From Bacteroidaceae bacterium (GTDB lineage Bacteria > Bacteroidota > Bacteroidia > Bacteroidales > Bacteroidaceae): a DNA stretch of 64,000 nucleotides. The notes below the pieces were generated by a model. It made no database searches and was not told where the DNA came from. It saw nothing but the letters and a program-made list of their open reading frames with translations. A program made the translations under genes and the position numbers. The stretch spans positions 62,001-126,000 of the forward strand of contig JAFRTL010000016.1 of NCBI GenBank assembly GCA_017427065.1, given 5' to 3'. Of the stretch, positions 32,092 to 41,608 are shown piece by piece. How positions within the stretch are numbered: position 1 is the stretch's first letter; each line of letters begins with the position of its first letter.

Positions 32092-35053
32092 CTGGAAGTA
32101 AGGCTACACCCAACTTCTTTTTACCATCCATCTTCACCACCACAGGCTGCTCGAAGTGCACATGCCGCAGGTATTTGGTCTCCTGAACGGCGGGTTGTGC
32201 GTTCAAATAATCTTGCTGATAGATACCGTCGTTCATATAGGCATTGATGGTGAAGTAGCCCACACCAAACGAAGTGAGGTTCTGGAAGAAATGTGTGCCC
32301 TGACTAGGATCCACTCGGTAATTAGTCAATCCAGCCTCAACGATGATACGGGCAGCACTGATATGTGGCCATTTTACGGGGATTCCTAACCATGTGTCGC
32401 TACTTCCCCAGCGTCCTGGACCGATCAGGATATAGTTCTTGCCAGCATTCAGGAAGTCGCGGTTCAGTTTTTCTATCTCCCAAGCAATCTCTTGGTTGTT
32501 CTGTGGCGAGTAACCTTCTGTCTTCACATACACAACATCCTGAAGGTCGGTCATGATGCCATGTCCCAATGAGTTGACCGACTTCAATAATAGTTTATCA
32601 TCAGGGATGGCACTCAGGTCTTCGTCCAGATTCTCCTTGCTGTCCACAATCGGACGAATCTGCAATAGGTAGAACGTGCCCTGGTTCTCTTTCTCATGAA
32701 ACAGATTTGCAGCAAATTCTATCTCTACAGGTCGGCGCATTTCTTCCTCACCATATTTCAGAGAGAGCTGCAGTATCTTGGCAAGTGGAAACGCTTCATG
32801 TTGTAGAATATTGGCAAAGGTAATAAGTTTACGTCCTCCAGGATAGATTCCATCGTAGATACACTGGTCGTAAGGATCATAGGTAGAGGCGATATATGTC
32901 AGCGACCCGTCTTTATCGGCCTCACTGACATGTAGTTTCAGCAGATTAAACCCATCGTTGATGGAGAAGTTTTGGCCGTTGTTGGTGATATCGAGGGCAT
33001 AGAACTGAGTCTGTGTCTCACGAAGTGCCAATTCCATCTCGCTAGTCTGCAAGATATGATTTGGATGATAAGGTGAAAAACGTAGTGTCAGTCCGCCATC
33101 CACAATGTATTTCCCCAATCCTAAAGCCAGACTCACAGTACCCTCCTCTGGTTTCTCATCGCCTAGTGGATAATAATTCAACGAGCGTCCTACACCACTC
33201 ATGGATGGGTAGTAGTGGTTTCCGTACTGTTTGCCTACCACTTCCTGCAGAATAACGGCCATCTTCTCCGTGTCTATCACATTACTGGTGGCCTGCATGT
33301 AGGCTTTGGAGTCGCGGAAATAGACGGAGGCATATACACCCTTGATGGCATCGCTCAACATACGCAGCATCTCGTATTTATCGTCCCTATAAGGAATCAT
33401 ATAGGTACTATAAATACCAGCAAATGGTTGATAGTGTGAGTCCTCCAACAGGGAAGAAGAACGTATGGCAATAGGACTCTTCACCACATCGAAGAAGGTG
33501 AAGAAGTCTTCTACCAGTCGGTCTGGCAACTTCGCTTTGAGGAAGTAGCGCAGTATTACGTCATCATCAGCATCACTCAGTGCCACTTCATAAAGACCAT
33601 TGCTTTCCATGAATTCATCAAAGATATCTGTGCAGAGCACCAGTGTCTTTGGAATCATCACGCGGGCATTATCGAATTCATCAAACTCTTGATGCTGTTT
33701 CAGGAAGTTGTCGATAAAGGCCAGGCCTCGTCCCTTACCACCCAACGATCCTTCACCGATGCGGGCAAAGTTGGAGTAGGTGTCGAAGCGATCGCGCTTG
33801 AAGATAGCCACCACACCTTGATTTTTCATCTTGCGGTACTTCACGATGGCATCGAAAATGATTTGTCGGTGAGCATCTACATCCTGCAGACTATCCCATG
33901 TAATAGGGCGTAGGAATTCAGCGATAGGGAAGATGGCGCGACTATAGAGCCAACGGCTCATGTGGTTACGGCTGATATGGTATAGGAAACTCTCTGTAGG
34001 CAGCGCAAAAAGAATATCTTGCAATTCACGTAAGTTCCTGACACGGGCAATCTGCTCTTTAGTCTTCGGGTTGCGGAAAATGAAGTCGCCAAAACCACAC
34101 TTCTCTTTCATGATGTGCCGTAAGTCCACGTCCATCTTCTTGGAGTTCTTATCCACAAAAGCAGCACGGAATTTCTTGGCATAGAGCATGTTGTGACTCT
34201 CTGCACTCTGGATGATGAGGGGTACGAAGGGGTCTTCCTTACGTACCTGAGCACATAACTTGATGCCAGCCAAAGGGTCTTTTTGCCCTCCAGGAGCCAT
34301 GGGGTAACGTACATCAGTGATCACACCCAATATGTAATCTTTGTATTTCTCGTATATCTCCATCGCTTCCTGATAAGTGCGAGCCAAAACGATCTTTGGT
34401 CGCCCACGCATTCGGAGGTTCATTTGGTGTGCGTTAAGTGCTTCGGTAGAAAACTCCTTGCTTTGTTCAAGCACAAATTTATACAGATTGGGTAATATGC
34501 TGCTATAAAAACGTATGCCATCTTCCACCAAAAGGAGAATCTGTACGCCCACTTCCTGTACGTCGTGTTCCAGATTCATCTTGTCTTCTATCAGCTTAAT
34601 GATGGAAAGCAGCACATCTGTATTACCTAGCCAACAGAAAATGTACTCAAAAGCCGAGAGATCCTCATTTGCCATACGCTTCGTGATGCCGTGGCTGAAA
34701 GGTGTAAGAATCACCATGGGGATATGCTCATACTGCTCCTTGATGCTACGCGCCACGTTGAAACTCTCATTGTCACCCGTACCAGGCATACAGATAATAA
34801 GATCCATTGGTCGGGTGGCCAGTTGCTGCAGTGCATCTTCATAGGTTGAAACCAGCGTAAAACTAGGAGGATAACGCATAGAGAGCGAGGCGTACTCCAT
34901 AAAGATTTTCTCTTCGATGCGTCCGTCGTCCTCCAACATAAATGCGTCATAGGGATTGGCTATGAGCAGGATGTTGTAGATGCGCCTAGCCATGAGGCTG
35001 GCAAACTGCGTATCCCTAAGATACAGTTGGCTGATTTTATTTTTGTCAAGCAT
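32078..35053 (-). CDS. Receiver-like and PEP/pyruvate-binding (PPDK N-terminal) fusion protein
   Basis: A 991-residue cytoplasmic protein. The N-terminal 350 residues hold two response-regulator-like segments: IYNILLIANPYDAFML, then LDLIICMP-like PMDLIICMPGTGDNE; and VQILLLVEDGIRFYSS, then YILGVITDVRYPM. A linker helix region follows. Residues about 420-860 resemble the ATP-grasp PEP/pyruvate-binding domain of PEP synthase/PPDK (GEGSLGGKGRGLAFIDNF, IAIRSSSLLEDSHYQPFAG, LALGLGKYIVDGG). The C-terminus has a family-specific block, IGPGRWGSSDTWLG. The phosphohistidine swivelling domain and the TIM-barrel domain of real PEP synthases are absent. Regulation of a phosphotransfer or kinase-like activity is possible but unproved. 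Confidence 0.8.
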   Translation of the reverse strand: MLDKNKISQLYLRDTQFASLMARRIYNILLIANPYDAFMLEDDGRIEEKIFMEYASLSMRYPPSFTLVSTYEDALQQLATRPMDLIICMPGTGDNESFNVARSIKEQYEHIPMVILTPFSHGITKRMANEDLSAFEYIFCWLGNTDVLLSIIKLIEDKMNLEHDVQEVGVQILLLVEDGIRFYSSILPNLYKFVLEQSKEFSTEALNAHQMNLRMRGRPKIVLARTYQEAMEIYEKYKDYILGVITDVRYPMAPGGQKDPLAGIKLCAQVRKEDPFVPLIIQSAESHNMLYAKKFRAAFVDKNSKKMDVDLRHIMKEKCGFGDFIFRNPKTKEQIARVRNLRELQDILFALPTESFLYHISRNHMSRWLYSRAIFPIAEFLRPITWDSLQDVDAHRQIIFDAIVKYRKMKNQGVVAIFKRDRFDTYSNFARIGEGSLGGKGRGLAFIDNFLKQHQEFDEFDNARVMIPKTLVLCTDIFDEFMESNGLYEVALSDADDDVILRYFLKAKLPDRLVEDFFTFFDVVKSPIAIRSSSLLEDSHYQPFAGIYSTYMIPYRDDKYEMLRMLSDAIKGVYASVYFRDSKAYMQATSNVIDTEKMAVILQEVVGKQYGNHYYPSMSGVGRSLNYYPLGDEKPEEGTVSLALGLGKYIVDGGLTLRFSPYHPNHILQTSEMELALRETQTQFYALDITNNGQNFSINDGFNLLKLHVSEADKDGSLTYIASTYDPYDQCIYDGIYPGGRKLITFANILQHEAFPLAKILQLSLKYGEEEMRRPVEIEFAANLFHEKENQGTFYLLQIRPIVDSKENLDEDLSAIPDDKLLLKSVNSLGHGIMTDLQDVVYVKTEGYSPQNNQEIAWEIEKLNRDFLNAGKNYILIGPGRWGSSDTWLGIPVKWPHISAARIIVEAGLTNYRVDPSQGTHFFQNLTSFGVGYFTINAYMNDGIYQQDYLNAQPAVQETKYLRHVHFEQPVVVKMDGKKKLGVALLPEIEN

Positions 35054-35066
35054 TGTTCTTCATATT

Positions 35067-35164
35067 ATTGAGAATTGAGAATTGACGATTGAGGATTGGG
35101 AGCTCGCCGTTCCATCCGGATAGAAACATCGCGCAGCATAATTTTCAATTTTCAATCGTCAATC
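35067..35164. repeat. Palindromic heptamer element with conserved core, copy 2
   Basis: The left arm (35067-35100) and right arm (about 35141-35164) are heptamers of ATTGANN type, partly complementary. The core at 35112-35142 runs from CCATCCGGAT to GCGCAGCATAAT and matches copy 1 at 28170-28200. The right arm provides the TGA stop of the small lipoprotein at 35159. Confidence 0.75.
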
Positions 35165-35533
35165 GTCGTCTTCGTCTCCAAAAGCATCACTCAGTCCCTT
35201 GATGAAGCTGTTTACCTTATCCACGGCATCGTTCACCGTGTTTACGCCTTGCTTCATGGCCAATTTAGCCATACGTCCAGCGAGTCGTCCATACTCCTCT
35301 GCTTGCTCTTCGGTGAGATTCTTCAGATCTTCTTCAGAGAGGTTGTCCAATTCGTTGAGCAGTGCTTCGGCCTTTTCCCAATCGTTTTCGCTGATCTTAT
35401 CTTGCTTTTCCATCTCGGTGATCAGGGCATCTAGCTTCTTTACGTTGCTTTCATACTTCTCTTCAGAGGAGGTTGCACATGCCATCAGAGTGCAGAGGCA
35501 TATTGCTGCCATGATTAGCTTGATTGTTTTCAT
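35159..35533 (-). CDS. Small helical lipoprotein
   Basis: A 124-residue lipoprotein with lipobox TLMACATSSEE (Cys19). The mature part is highly charged and helical (KLDALITEMEKQDKISENDW; LTEEQAEEYGRLAGRMAKLA), with a short acidic tail DEDDD. It resembles small Bacteroidetes lipoproteins of unknown function. The stop codon lies in the heptamer repeat, so the acidic end may be partly repeat-derived. Confidence 0.75.
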   Translation of the reverse strand: MKTIKLIMAAICLCTLMACATSSEEKYESNVKKLDALITEMEKQDKISENDWEKAEALLNELDNLSEEDLKNLTEEQAEEYGRLAGRMAKLAMKQGVNTVNDAVDKVNSFIKGLSDAFGDEDDD

Positions 35534-35562
35534 ACGCTTTAGTATTGATAGTTATTTTGCTG

Positions 35563-35593
35563 CGAAGATAGTGCAAAATCGGCGGATATGCAA
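35563..35593 (-). promoter_or_regulatory. Possible promoter of the small lipoprotein gene
   Basis: On the minus strand, TTG (35591-35593), 20 bases, TATCTTCG (35563-35570). One mismatch to TAnnTTTG; 29 bases before the start. Confidence 0.4.
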
Positions 35594-35702
35594 TTTCTGA
35601 GCAAAATAGAATGTTATATACGTAGAAATCTTTCAAGATCTTTCAGAACAAGGACCATTGCAAGTAAATAAAGAGGCCTTATATAAATTAAATAGAAAGC
35701 AC

Positions 35703-35733
35703 TTGCTTTTTTCACTAGAACGTATTAACTTTG
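35703..35733 (+). promoter_or_regulatory. Promoter of the GH20 gene
   Basis: TTG (35703-35705), 20 bases, TAACTTTG (35726-35733), 31 bases before the start codon. Both boxes fit the Bacteroidetes consensus. Confidence 0.65.
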
Positions 35734-35764
35734 CTTTATGTTATATCTATAAACTAATAGAATT

Positions 35765-37435
35765 ATGAAGAATTTAATAAAAGTAATGCTTTTTAGCCTT
35801 TTGGCATTATGCACAATAGGATTGTATGGCCAGCAGCCTGCTGCCAGTTATGATATTATCCCACAACCAATGAAGGTACAATTGAAGGGTGGTGCACCGT
35901 TCGAGCTCTCTGCAACTACGGTTATTGCTTACCCTGATGGTAATGAGTTGATGCGTAAAAATGCAGAGTTCCTTCGTGAGTATATTCAGAAAAGCACAGG
36001 ACTGAAGCTGGGATTGACCACCAATCCAACGCGTATGAATTGTATCAATCTTTCATTGGATTTTAAACTATCTACAGGAAAGGAAGGGTATCTGTTAGTG
36101 GTGGATGATCGTGGCGTGAGCCTGATGGCAGCAGAGGAGAATGGCATTTTTTATGGCATACAGACTATACGTAAGTCGCTTCCAATACTGAAGGAAAAGG
36201 TCGAGCAGGTTGCACTTCCTGCCGTACAAATTACAGATGAACCCCGTTTTGGCTATCGAGGCATCCATTTGGATGTAGCTCGTCATTTCTTCGATGTGGA
36301 TGTAGTAAAACAGACCATCGATATGTTAGTTTTGCATAACCAGAACACGCTCCATTGGCATCTGACAGATGATCAGGGTTGGCGTGTGGAGATAAAGAAG
36401 TATCCAGAATTGACGCGCTTTGGATCTATCCGTCAGCGTACGGTAATCGGACATAATACCCCCATTTATGATAATACTCCGACTGGCGGTTATTATACAC
36501 AGGCTGAAATGCGTGAGGTGATAGAATATGCCAAGGAACGCTACATTACTGTGATTCCTGAGATAGATATGCCAGGACACATGATGGCCGTGCTGGCTTG
36601 CTTCCCTGAGTTGGGATGTACAGGTGGCCCTTACCATGTGGCTGAAGAGTGGGGTATTGCTGATGATATTCTCTGTGCAGGAAATGATAAAGTATATAGC
36701 TTCATCGAGGATGTGCTCAGCGAATTGGTGGAAATCTTCCCATCCAAATACATTCATATAGGTGGTGATGAGGCTCCTCGTGTGCGTTGGCAAAATTGTC
36801 CAAAGTGTCAGGCCCGTATTCAGCAGTTGGGCTTGGTAAAAGATGATGAACATAGTGCCGAGGATAAGTTGCAGAGCTATTTCATGGCCCGTGTGGAAAA
36901 GTTCCTCAATAGCAAGGGACGCCAGATTATCGGATGGGACGAGATTCTTGACGGTGATCCTTCACCAACAGCTACTGTGATGTCTTGGCGTGGAACTGCT
37001 GGTGGCATTAAGGCTGCTAAGACGGGCCGAGACGTGATAATGTCACCCACTACTTATGCTTACCTTGATTACTATCAGTCAGAGCGTACCAATCGTGAAC
37101 CTCTGGCTATCGGTGGCTTTCTGCCTATAGAAAAGGTCTATCAACTAGATCCGATGGATCAGTTAAGCGCTGATGAGCAGAAGCACATCATCGGTGTTCA
37201 GGCCAACTTGTGGACAGAATATATACCTTATCAGGAACAGTTGCAATATATGTATATGCCTCGTGTTGCTGCTATTTGTGAGGTACAATGGTGTAAGCCT
37301 GCTCAAGGTGATTTTGAGGCATTTAAAGCACGTTTGCCTAAGCTTGTGGATGTCTATAAACTGATGGGTTGGAAATACGCTAGACATGCACTTCCTGCTG
37401 ATTATGACCACGGCAGTAGTGCCTCTATGTGGTAA
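35765..37435 (+). CDS. Beta-N-acetylhexosaminidase, GH20
   Basis: An exported glycosidase releasing terminal GlcNAc/GalNAc from glycans such as mucin or host N-glycans. The 556-residue protein has a signal peptide (about 1-22, ending GLYGQ). The GH20b domain follows (YDIIPQPMKVQLKGG), then the TIM barrel with RGIHLDVARHFF, HWHLTDDQGWR and HIGGDEAPR. Asp335-Glu336 is the catalytic pair of substrate-assisted GH20 enzymes. The C-terminal WRGTAGG and Trp-rich substrate loops are intact. No lipobox Cys, so it is likely periplasmic. It stands alone with its own promoter. Confidence 0.95.
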   Translation: MKNLIKVMLFSLLALCTIGLYGQQPAASYDIIPQPMKVQLKGGAPFELSATTVIAYPDGNELMRKNAEFLREYIQKSTGLKLGLTTNPTRMNCINLSLDFKLSTGKEGYLLVVDDRGVSLMAAEENGIFYGIQTIRKSLPILKEKVEQVALPAVQITDEPRFGYRGIHLDVARHFFDVDVVKQTIDMLVLHNQNTLHWHLTDDQGWRVEIKKYPELTRFGSIRQRTVIGHNTPIYDNTPTGGYYTQAEMREVIEYAKERYITVIPEIDMPGHMMAVLACFPELGCTGGPYHVAEEWGIADDILCAGNDKVYSFIEDVLSELVEIFPSKYIHIGGDEAPRVRWQNCPKCQARIQQLGLVKDDEHSAEDKLQSYFMARVEKFLNSKGRQIIGWDEILDGDPSPTATVMSWRGTAGGIKAAKTGRDVIMSPTTYAYLDYYQSERTNREPLAIGGFLPIEKVYQLDPMDQLSADEQKHIIGVQANLWTEYIPYQEQLQYMYMPRVAAICEVQWCKPAQGDFEAFKARLPKLVDVYKLMGWKYARHALPADYDHGSSASMW

Positions 37436-37471
37436 AATGTAACTAAAAATGCAATTTTTTTGCAAAAATAG

Positions 37472-37501
37472 TTTGGCGAATAGAAAAAAGCACTATCTTT
37501 G
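37472..37501 (+). promoter_or_regulatory. Promoter of gdhA
   Basis: TTTG (37472-37475), 18 bases, TATCTTTG (37494-37501), giving a leader of about 80 bases before gdhA. Confidence 0.55.
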
Positions 37502-37584
37502 CCCATGATATGAGTTGACAATATGTTTTAAGGAGTTTTTTATTAACTAATTTGTTAGATCTTAAATTTTAAACTAAAACCGCT

Positions 37585-38922
37585 ATGAATATAGATAAAA
37601 TCATGGCTAATCTCCAGGCCAAGCATCCAGGAGAACTTGAGTATCTGCAAGCTGTTAGAGAAGTCCTTATCTCTATTGAGGATGTGTATAACCAGCATCC
37701 TGAGTTCGAGAAAGCCAAGATCATTGAGCGCTTGGTTGAACCCGATCGTATCTTTACTTTCCGTGTAACATGGGTGGATGATAAAGGCGAAATTCAGACC
37801 AATTTGGGTTATCGCGTACAGTTCAATAACGCCATTGGTCCATACAAAGGCGGTCTTCGTTTCCATGCCTCTGTGACTCCTTCTATCCTGAAGTTCCTCG
37901 GTTTTGAGCAGACATTTAAGAACGCCCTGACTACACTCCCTATGGGTGGTGGCAAGGGTGGTTCCGATTTCTCTCCACGTGGAAAGAGTGAAGCCGAAAT
38001 CATGCGTTTCTGCCAGGCATTCATGTTGGAGTTATGGCGCAACGTTGGTCCTAACGTTGATGTACCTGCTGGTGACATTGGCGTAGGTGGACGTGAGATT
38101 GGCTTTATCAATGGTATGTATAAAAAACTTACCCGCCAGTGCGACGGAACGTTCACCGGTAAGGGTCTGGAATATGGTGGCTCACTGGTACGCCCGGAGG
38201 CAACTGGTTTCGGTGCCCTTTATTTCACCAAGCAGATGCTTGAGACGAAGGGTGAAACCCTTGCAGGCAAAACCGTAGCTATCTCTGGTTTCGGCAATGT
38301 GGCTTGGGGTGCTGCTACGAAGGCTACCCAGTTGGGGGCCAAGGTGGTGACCATCTCTGGTCCTGACGGCTACGTCTATGATCCAGACGGCATCAGCGGT
38401 GAGAAAATAGACTATATGCTGGAACTTCGTTCTTCTGGCAATGATGTGGTAGCTCCATACGCAGAGCGCTTCCCTAATGCGAAGTTCTTCGCTGGCAAGA
38501 AGCCTTGGGAGCAGAAAGTGGATATTGCTCTTCCATGTGCTACACAAAATGAACTGAACGGTGACGATGCACAGCATCTAATAGATAATCAGGTAATCTG
38601 TGTGGCAGAGGTTTCCAACATGGGATGCACTCCTGAGGCCATCGACAAGTTTATCGAGCATAAGATGCTCTTTGCCCCTGGCAAGGCTGTAAATGCAGGT
38701 GGAGTGGCTACCTCTGGACTTGAGATGTCACAGAATGCATTGCACTTAAGTTGGACTGCCGAGGAGGTAGATCAGCGCTTGCACCAGATTATGCATGCCA
38801 TCCATGCTCAGTGCTTGAAGTATGGCACGCAGCCAGATGGTTACGTGAACTATGTGAAGGGTGCTAATGTGGCAGGCTTCATGAAGGTAGCGAAGGCTAT
38901 GCTGGCGCAGGGCGTTATTTGA
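37585..38922 (+). CDS. gdhA: Glutamate dehydrogenase (NADP-type)
   Basis: This enzyme interconverts 2-oxoglutarate plus ammonium and glutamate, the main ammonium assimilation route in many Bacteroidales. The 445-residue length fits the hexameric bacterial class. Signature segments are GPYKGGLRFH and LPMGGGKGGSDF, with catalytic lysine in the GGGKGG region, then PAGDIGVGGREIG. The nucleotide fold begins with AISGFGNVAWG. Cofactor preference for NADP is inferred from overall similarity. A leader of about 80 bases upstream may allow regulation, but I see no clear riboswitch. Confidence 0.95.
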   Translation: MNIDKIMANLQAKHPGELEYLQAVREVLISIEDVYNQHPEFEKAKIIERLVEPDRIFTFRVTWVDDKGEIQTNLGYRVQFNNAIGPYKGGLRFHASVTPSILKFLGFEQTFKNALTTLPMGGGKGGSDFSPRGKSEAEIMRFCQAFMLELWRNVGPNVDVPAGDIGVGGREIGFINGMYKKLTRQCDGTFTGKGLEYGGSLVRPEATGFGALYFTKQMLETKGETLAGKTVAISGFGNVAWGAATKATQLGAKVVTISGPDGYVYDPDGISGEKIDYMLELRSSGNDVVAPYAERFPNAKFFAGKKPWEQKVDIALPCATQNELNGDDAQHLIDNQVICVAEVSNMGCTPEAIDKFIEHKMLFAPGKAVNAGGVATSGLEMSQNALHLSWTAEEVDQRLHQIMHAIHAQCLKYGTQPDGYVNYVKGANVAGFMKVAKAMLAQGVI

Positions 38923-38985
38923 TGAAAGAAACGTAGTTGATAAGATGAGATACTTTGTTTAGTTGTATTTGTATTTGTGGTTTGT

Positions 38986-39021
38986 ACTGCCTGGGCTTGT
39001 GAAAGTCTGGGCAGTTTTTTT
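38986..39021 (+). terminator. Terminator after gdhA
   Basis: ACTGCC...GGGCAGT forms an imperfect stem with inner GGGCTT/AAGTCT pairing, followed by seven T. It ends at the stop codon of convergent ruvA. Confidence 0.7.
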
Positions 39022-39625
39022 ATAACTGCTTCAGAGCCAGCTTAATGACTTGCTCCACGGTGGCGTTGGGCTGAGCTTTGAGGATGGAATATACCACCTT
39101 CTGTGAAGGAGCTATTGCAAATCCAAGCATGGTGAGGGCCGATACGGCTTCGTCGTGTACCTGCTTGTTGCTGGAGGGGACAGATACCGTAGAGAAATCA
39201 CTACCACCTACAGCAATGCTGTCGTTCTTTATTTTATCCTTCAGATCCACAATAATGCGTTGGGCGGTCTTCAGACCTAGACCTTTCACTCCCTTGAGAA
39301 TAGAGGTATTCTCCGTACTGATGCAGTTGACCAGCTCGGCTGGTGAGAGGGCAGAAAGGATGGTGCGAGCTGTGTTTCCACCGATGCCAGATACACTGAT
39401 GAGCAGTAAGAATAGCTCACGTTCTTGTTTGGTACAGAATCCATAAAGCACTTGGGCTGCATCCTGTCTGACGGCTTCGTAAACGTAGAGTTTGCATTCC
39501 TTTTTCCCTTGAATGGCAGAGTAGGTATTCAGTGAAATGCTGAGGGCATACCCTATGCCATAACACTCTAAGACGGCGGTTGCTGGTTGCAATTCCGCAA
39601 TTTCTCCTTTAATATAGTCTATCAT
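39020..39625 (-). CDS. ruvA: Holliday junction branch migration protein RuvA
   Basis: RuvA binds four-way junctions and loads the RuvB motor. The 201-residue protein has an OB-fold N-terminus ([20 protein letters not shown]), tandem helix-hairpin-helix motifs ([18 protein letters not shown] and [19 protein letters not shown]), and a C-terminal UBA-like domain ([12 protein letters not shown]) that contacts RuvB. Complete and normal length. ruvB is not in the window. Confidence 0.95.
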   Translation of the reverse strand: MIDYIKGEIAELQPATAVLECYGIGYALSISLNTYSAIQGKKECKLYVYEAVRQDAAQVLYGFCTKQERELFLLLISVSGIGGNTARTILSALSPAELVNCISTENTSILKGVKGLGLKTAQRIIVDLKDKIKNDSIAVGGSDFSTVSVPSSNKQVHDEAVSALTMLGFAIAPSQKVVYSILKAQPNATVEQVIKLALKQL

Positions 39626-39664
39626 ACGCTCTTTTTCTTTTTGTTGCGAATTTAGCCATAATTA

Positions 39665-39695
39665 TTGAATTATTTCTTAAAAATAACTATTTTTG
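39665..39695 (+). promoter_or_regulatory. Promoter of ddh
   Basis: TTG (39665-39667), 20 bases, TATTTTTG (39688-39695), 38 bases before the ATG at 39734. The longer frame beginning at 39665 would include the promoter, supporting the shorter start. Confidence 0.6.
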
Positions 39696-39733
39696 CGCCC
39701 GATAGAAACAAATCATTAAAAATACATCTCATT

Positions 39734-40633
39734 ATGAAGACAATTAGAGCAGCAATAGTGGGCTATGGCAATATCGGCCGCTTTGCATTGGAGGCTTTAC
39801 TTGAAGCACCCGACTTTGAACTGGCTGGTATCGTACGTCGCAGTGGAGCAGTCAATCTCCCCGAGGAGCTGAAAGCCTTTACGGTGGTAAAGGATATCCG
39901 TGAACTTGGCAGCGTAGATGTTGCCATTCTCTGTACGCCGAGCCGAAGCGTAGAGAGTTATGCCAAGGAGATTCTTTCACTTGGTATCAACACGGTAGAT
40001 AGTTTTGACATCCATACGGGCATCCCAGCTTTGCGCCAGACGTTGGATAAGATAGCGAAAGCGCATGGTGTGAAGTCTGTGATTTCTGCGGGTTGGGATC
40101 CGGGTTCCGACTCTGTCGTCCGTGCATTGCTGCAGGCTATAGTGCCAAAGGGCATCACCTATACAAACTTTGGTCCAGGCATGAGCATGGGGCATACAGT
40201 GGCAGTTAAGGCTATCGAGGGCGTAAAAGCTGCTTTGTCTATGACTATCCCAGTTGGTACTGGCATTCATCGCCGTATGGTCTATGTGGAGGTGAAGGAT
40301 GGCTATGATTTCAAGCAGATAGAGCAGGCTATCAAGACTGATCCTTATTTCGTGCATGATGAAACACATGTAACTCAGGTTGACAGTGTAGATGCACTGA
40401 AGGATATGGGACACGGAGTAAACTTGGTGCGCAAGGGTGTATCTGGAAAGACACAGAATCAACTTTTGGAGTTCGACATGAAGATCAATAACCCGGCATT
40501 AACTGGTCAGATTCTGGTGTGTGCTGCCCGTGCTGCAATGCGCCGCACCCCAGGATGCTACACGATGATTGAGCTTCCGGTGATCGACCTGCTCCCGGGC
40601 GATCCTGATGAGTGGATTGGAAAATTGGTATAA
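39734..40633 (+). CDS. ddh: meso-Diaminopimelate dehydrogenase
   Basis: An NADPH-dependent enzyme making meso-diaminopimelate directly from tetrahydrodipicolinate and ammonium, for peptidoglycan and lysine. The 299-residue protein starts with the nucleotide-binding motif AAIVGYGNIGRFALEAL, followed by CTPSRSVESYA and the substrate-binding SAGWDPGSDSVVRALL. These match Ddh rather than the longer DapB/DapF route. It uses ammonium, like gdhA one gene upstream. Confidence 0.93.
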   Translation: MKTIRAAIVGYGNIGRFALEALLEAPDFELAGIVRRSGAVNLPEELKAFTVVKDIRELGSVDVAILCTPSRSVESYAKEILSLGINTVDSFDIHTGIPALRQTLDKIAKAHGVKSVISAGWDPGSDSVVRALLQAIVPKGITYTNFGPGMSMGHTVAVKAIEGVKAALSMTIPVGTGIHRRMVYVEVKDGYDFKQIEQAIKTDPYFVHDETHVTQVDSVDALKDMGHGVNLVRKGVSGKTQNQLLEFDMKINNPALTGQILVCAARAAMRRTPGCYTMIELPVIDLLPGDPDEWIGKLV

Positions 40634-40635
40634 TA

Positions 40636-40670
40636 AAAAAGGAGTTGCGATTGCAACTCCTTTTTTATTA
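40636..40670. terminator. Bidirectional terminator between ddh and the DUF1080 gene
   Basis: AAAAAAGGAGTTGC pairs with GCAACTCCTTTTTT around GATT. A and T runs at both ends let it serve both converging genes. Confidence 0.9.
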
Positions 40671-40681
40671 GTCAATGATAA

Positions 40682-41569
40682 TTAGTCGAGCAACTTGATG
40701 CGGATGTTACGATACCAAACGTTGTCGCCATGATCTTGGAAACCGATAACACCCTCATGAGCGTCACCACCCAGGTTGTTCAGCAGCTCGAATGCTAGAG
40801 GCCAAGCGTCCTGGCTGAACTTGCTGGCCTGAAGCATCTCTGTCCATCTTGGAGTCCAGAGGTGATACTCTACACAGTTTTCTGCATCGTTCAAGGTGTG
40901 GGTCACGGTACCACGGTAAACCATAATCTTGGTCTTTTGCCACTCACCAGCCTTGGTGAAAGTCTGTGGCTTGGCAGGAATCATGTCGTACAGAGAACCT
41001 GACTGACGGTTGCCGTCCTTACCCAACTTAGCATCTGGGTGGTTTGCATTGTCAAGTACCTGATACTCTGGAGCAGAGATGTAGATAGGCTGAATCACCT
41101 GATTGCCCTTGGCATCCTTAGTTTCCACTTCCTGTGCCAGATAGAAGATACCAGAGTTGCCACCCTCAGAGATCTTCCACTCCAGTTCCAGCTGGAAATC
41201 TTTGAACTTGTGAGCGAAAATCAAGTCACCACCTTCGGCTGTCTGTCCTTCACCGGTACCGGTACCTGCGAATGTGATGCATCCGTCGGAAATAGTCCAT
41301 CTTGGAGGAACCTCAGTCTTACCATAGCCACGCCATCCATTGAAGGTCTTGCCATCGAAAAGAGTGATGTAGCCGTCCTTGTCTACAGGGAAATTAGAGA
41401 TATCTACCATAGGCAGATCCATGATGCTATATTCTGTAGGATCCACTTGCGCAGTAGCATTTTCTTCAACAACAGGAGCTTCTGCCTTAGGGGCAGTGTA
41501 GCGACCTAAAAGGAATGCGATGATAGCCAGTGCTATCACACCGCACCAATTCAATACTTTCTTGTTCAT
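40682..41569 (-). CDS. DUF1080 protein (3-keto-disaccharide hydrolase family)
   Basis: A 295-residue exported protein with an N-terminal hydrophobic segment (NWCGVIALAIIAFLLGRYTA) that may stay as an anchor. The rest is one lectin-like jelly-roll: GYITLFDGKTFNGWRGYGKT, then ISEGGNSGIFYLAQEVE, then APEYQVLDNANHPDAK, and ending GFQDHGDNVWYRNIRIK. This family was renamed 3-keto-disaccharide hydrolase after work on 3-keto-glycosides. A Gfo/Idh oxidoreductase gene precedes it in the same operon (40-base gap), which fits oxidation at C3 of a glycoside followed by cleavage. The substrate is unknown. Confidence 0.85.
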   Translation of the reverse strand: MNKKVLNWCGVIALAIIAFLLGRYTAPKAEAPVVEENATAQVDPTEYSIMDLPMVDISNFPVDKDGYITLFDGKTFNGWRGYGKTEVPPRWTISDGCITFAGTGTGEGQTAEGGDLIFAHKFKDFQLELEWKISEGGNSGIFYLAQEVETKDAKGNQVIQPIYISAPEYQVLDNANHPDAKLGKDGNRQSGSLYDMIPAKPQTFTKAGEWQKTKIMVYRGTVTHTLNDAENCVEYHLWTPRWTEMLQASKFSQDAWPLAFELLNNLGGDAHEGVIGFQDHGDNVWYRNIRIKLLD

Positions 41570-41608
41570 TTCTTCTTGTTTTGCTTTAATATAATGTAAT
41601 GTCTTAAA

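Noticed and set aside
37502-37584. Riboswitch in the gdhA leader
   Set aside because: The 80-base leader shows no recognisable aptamer or terminator/antiterminator pair.
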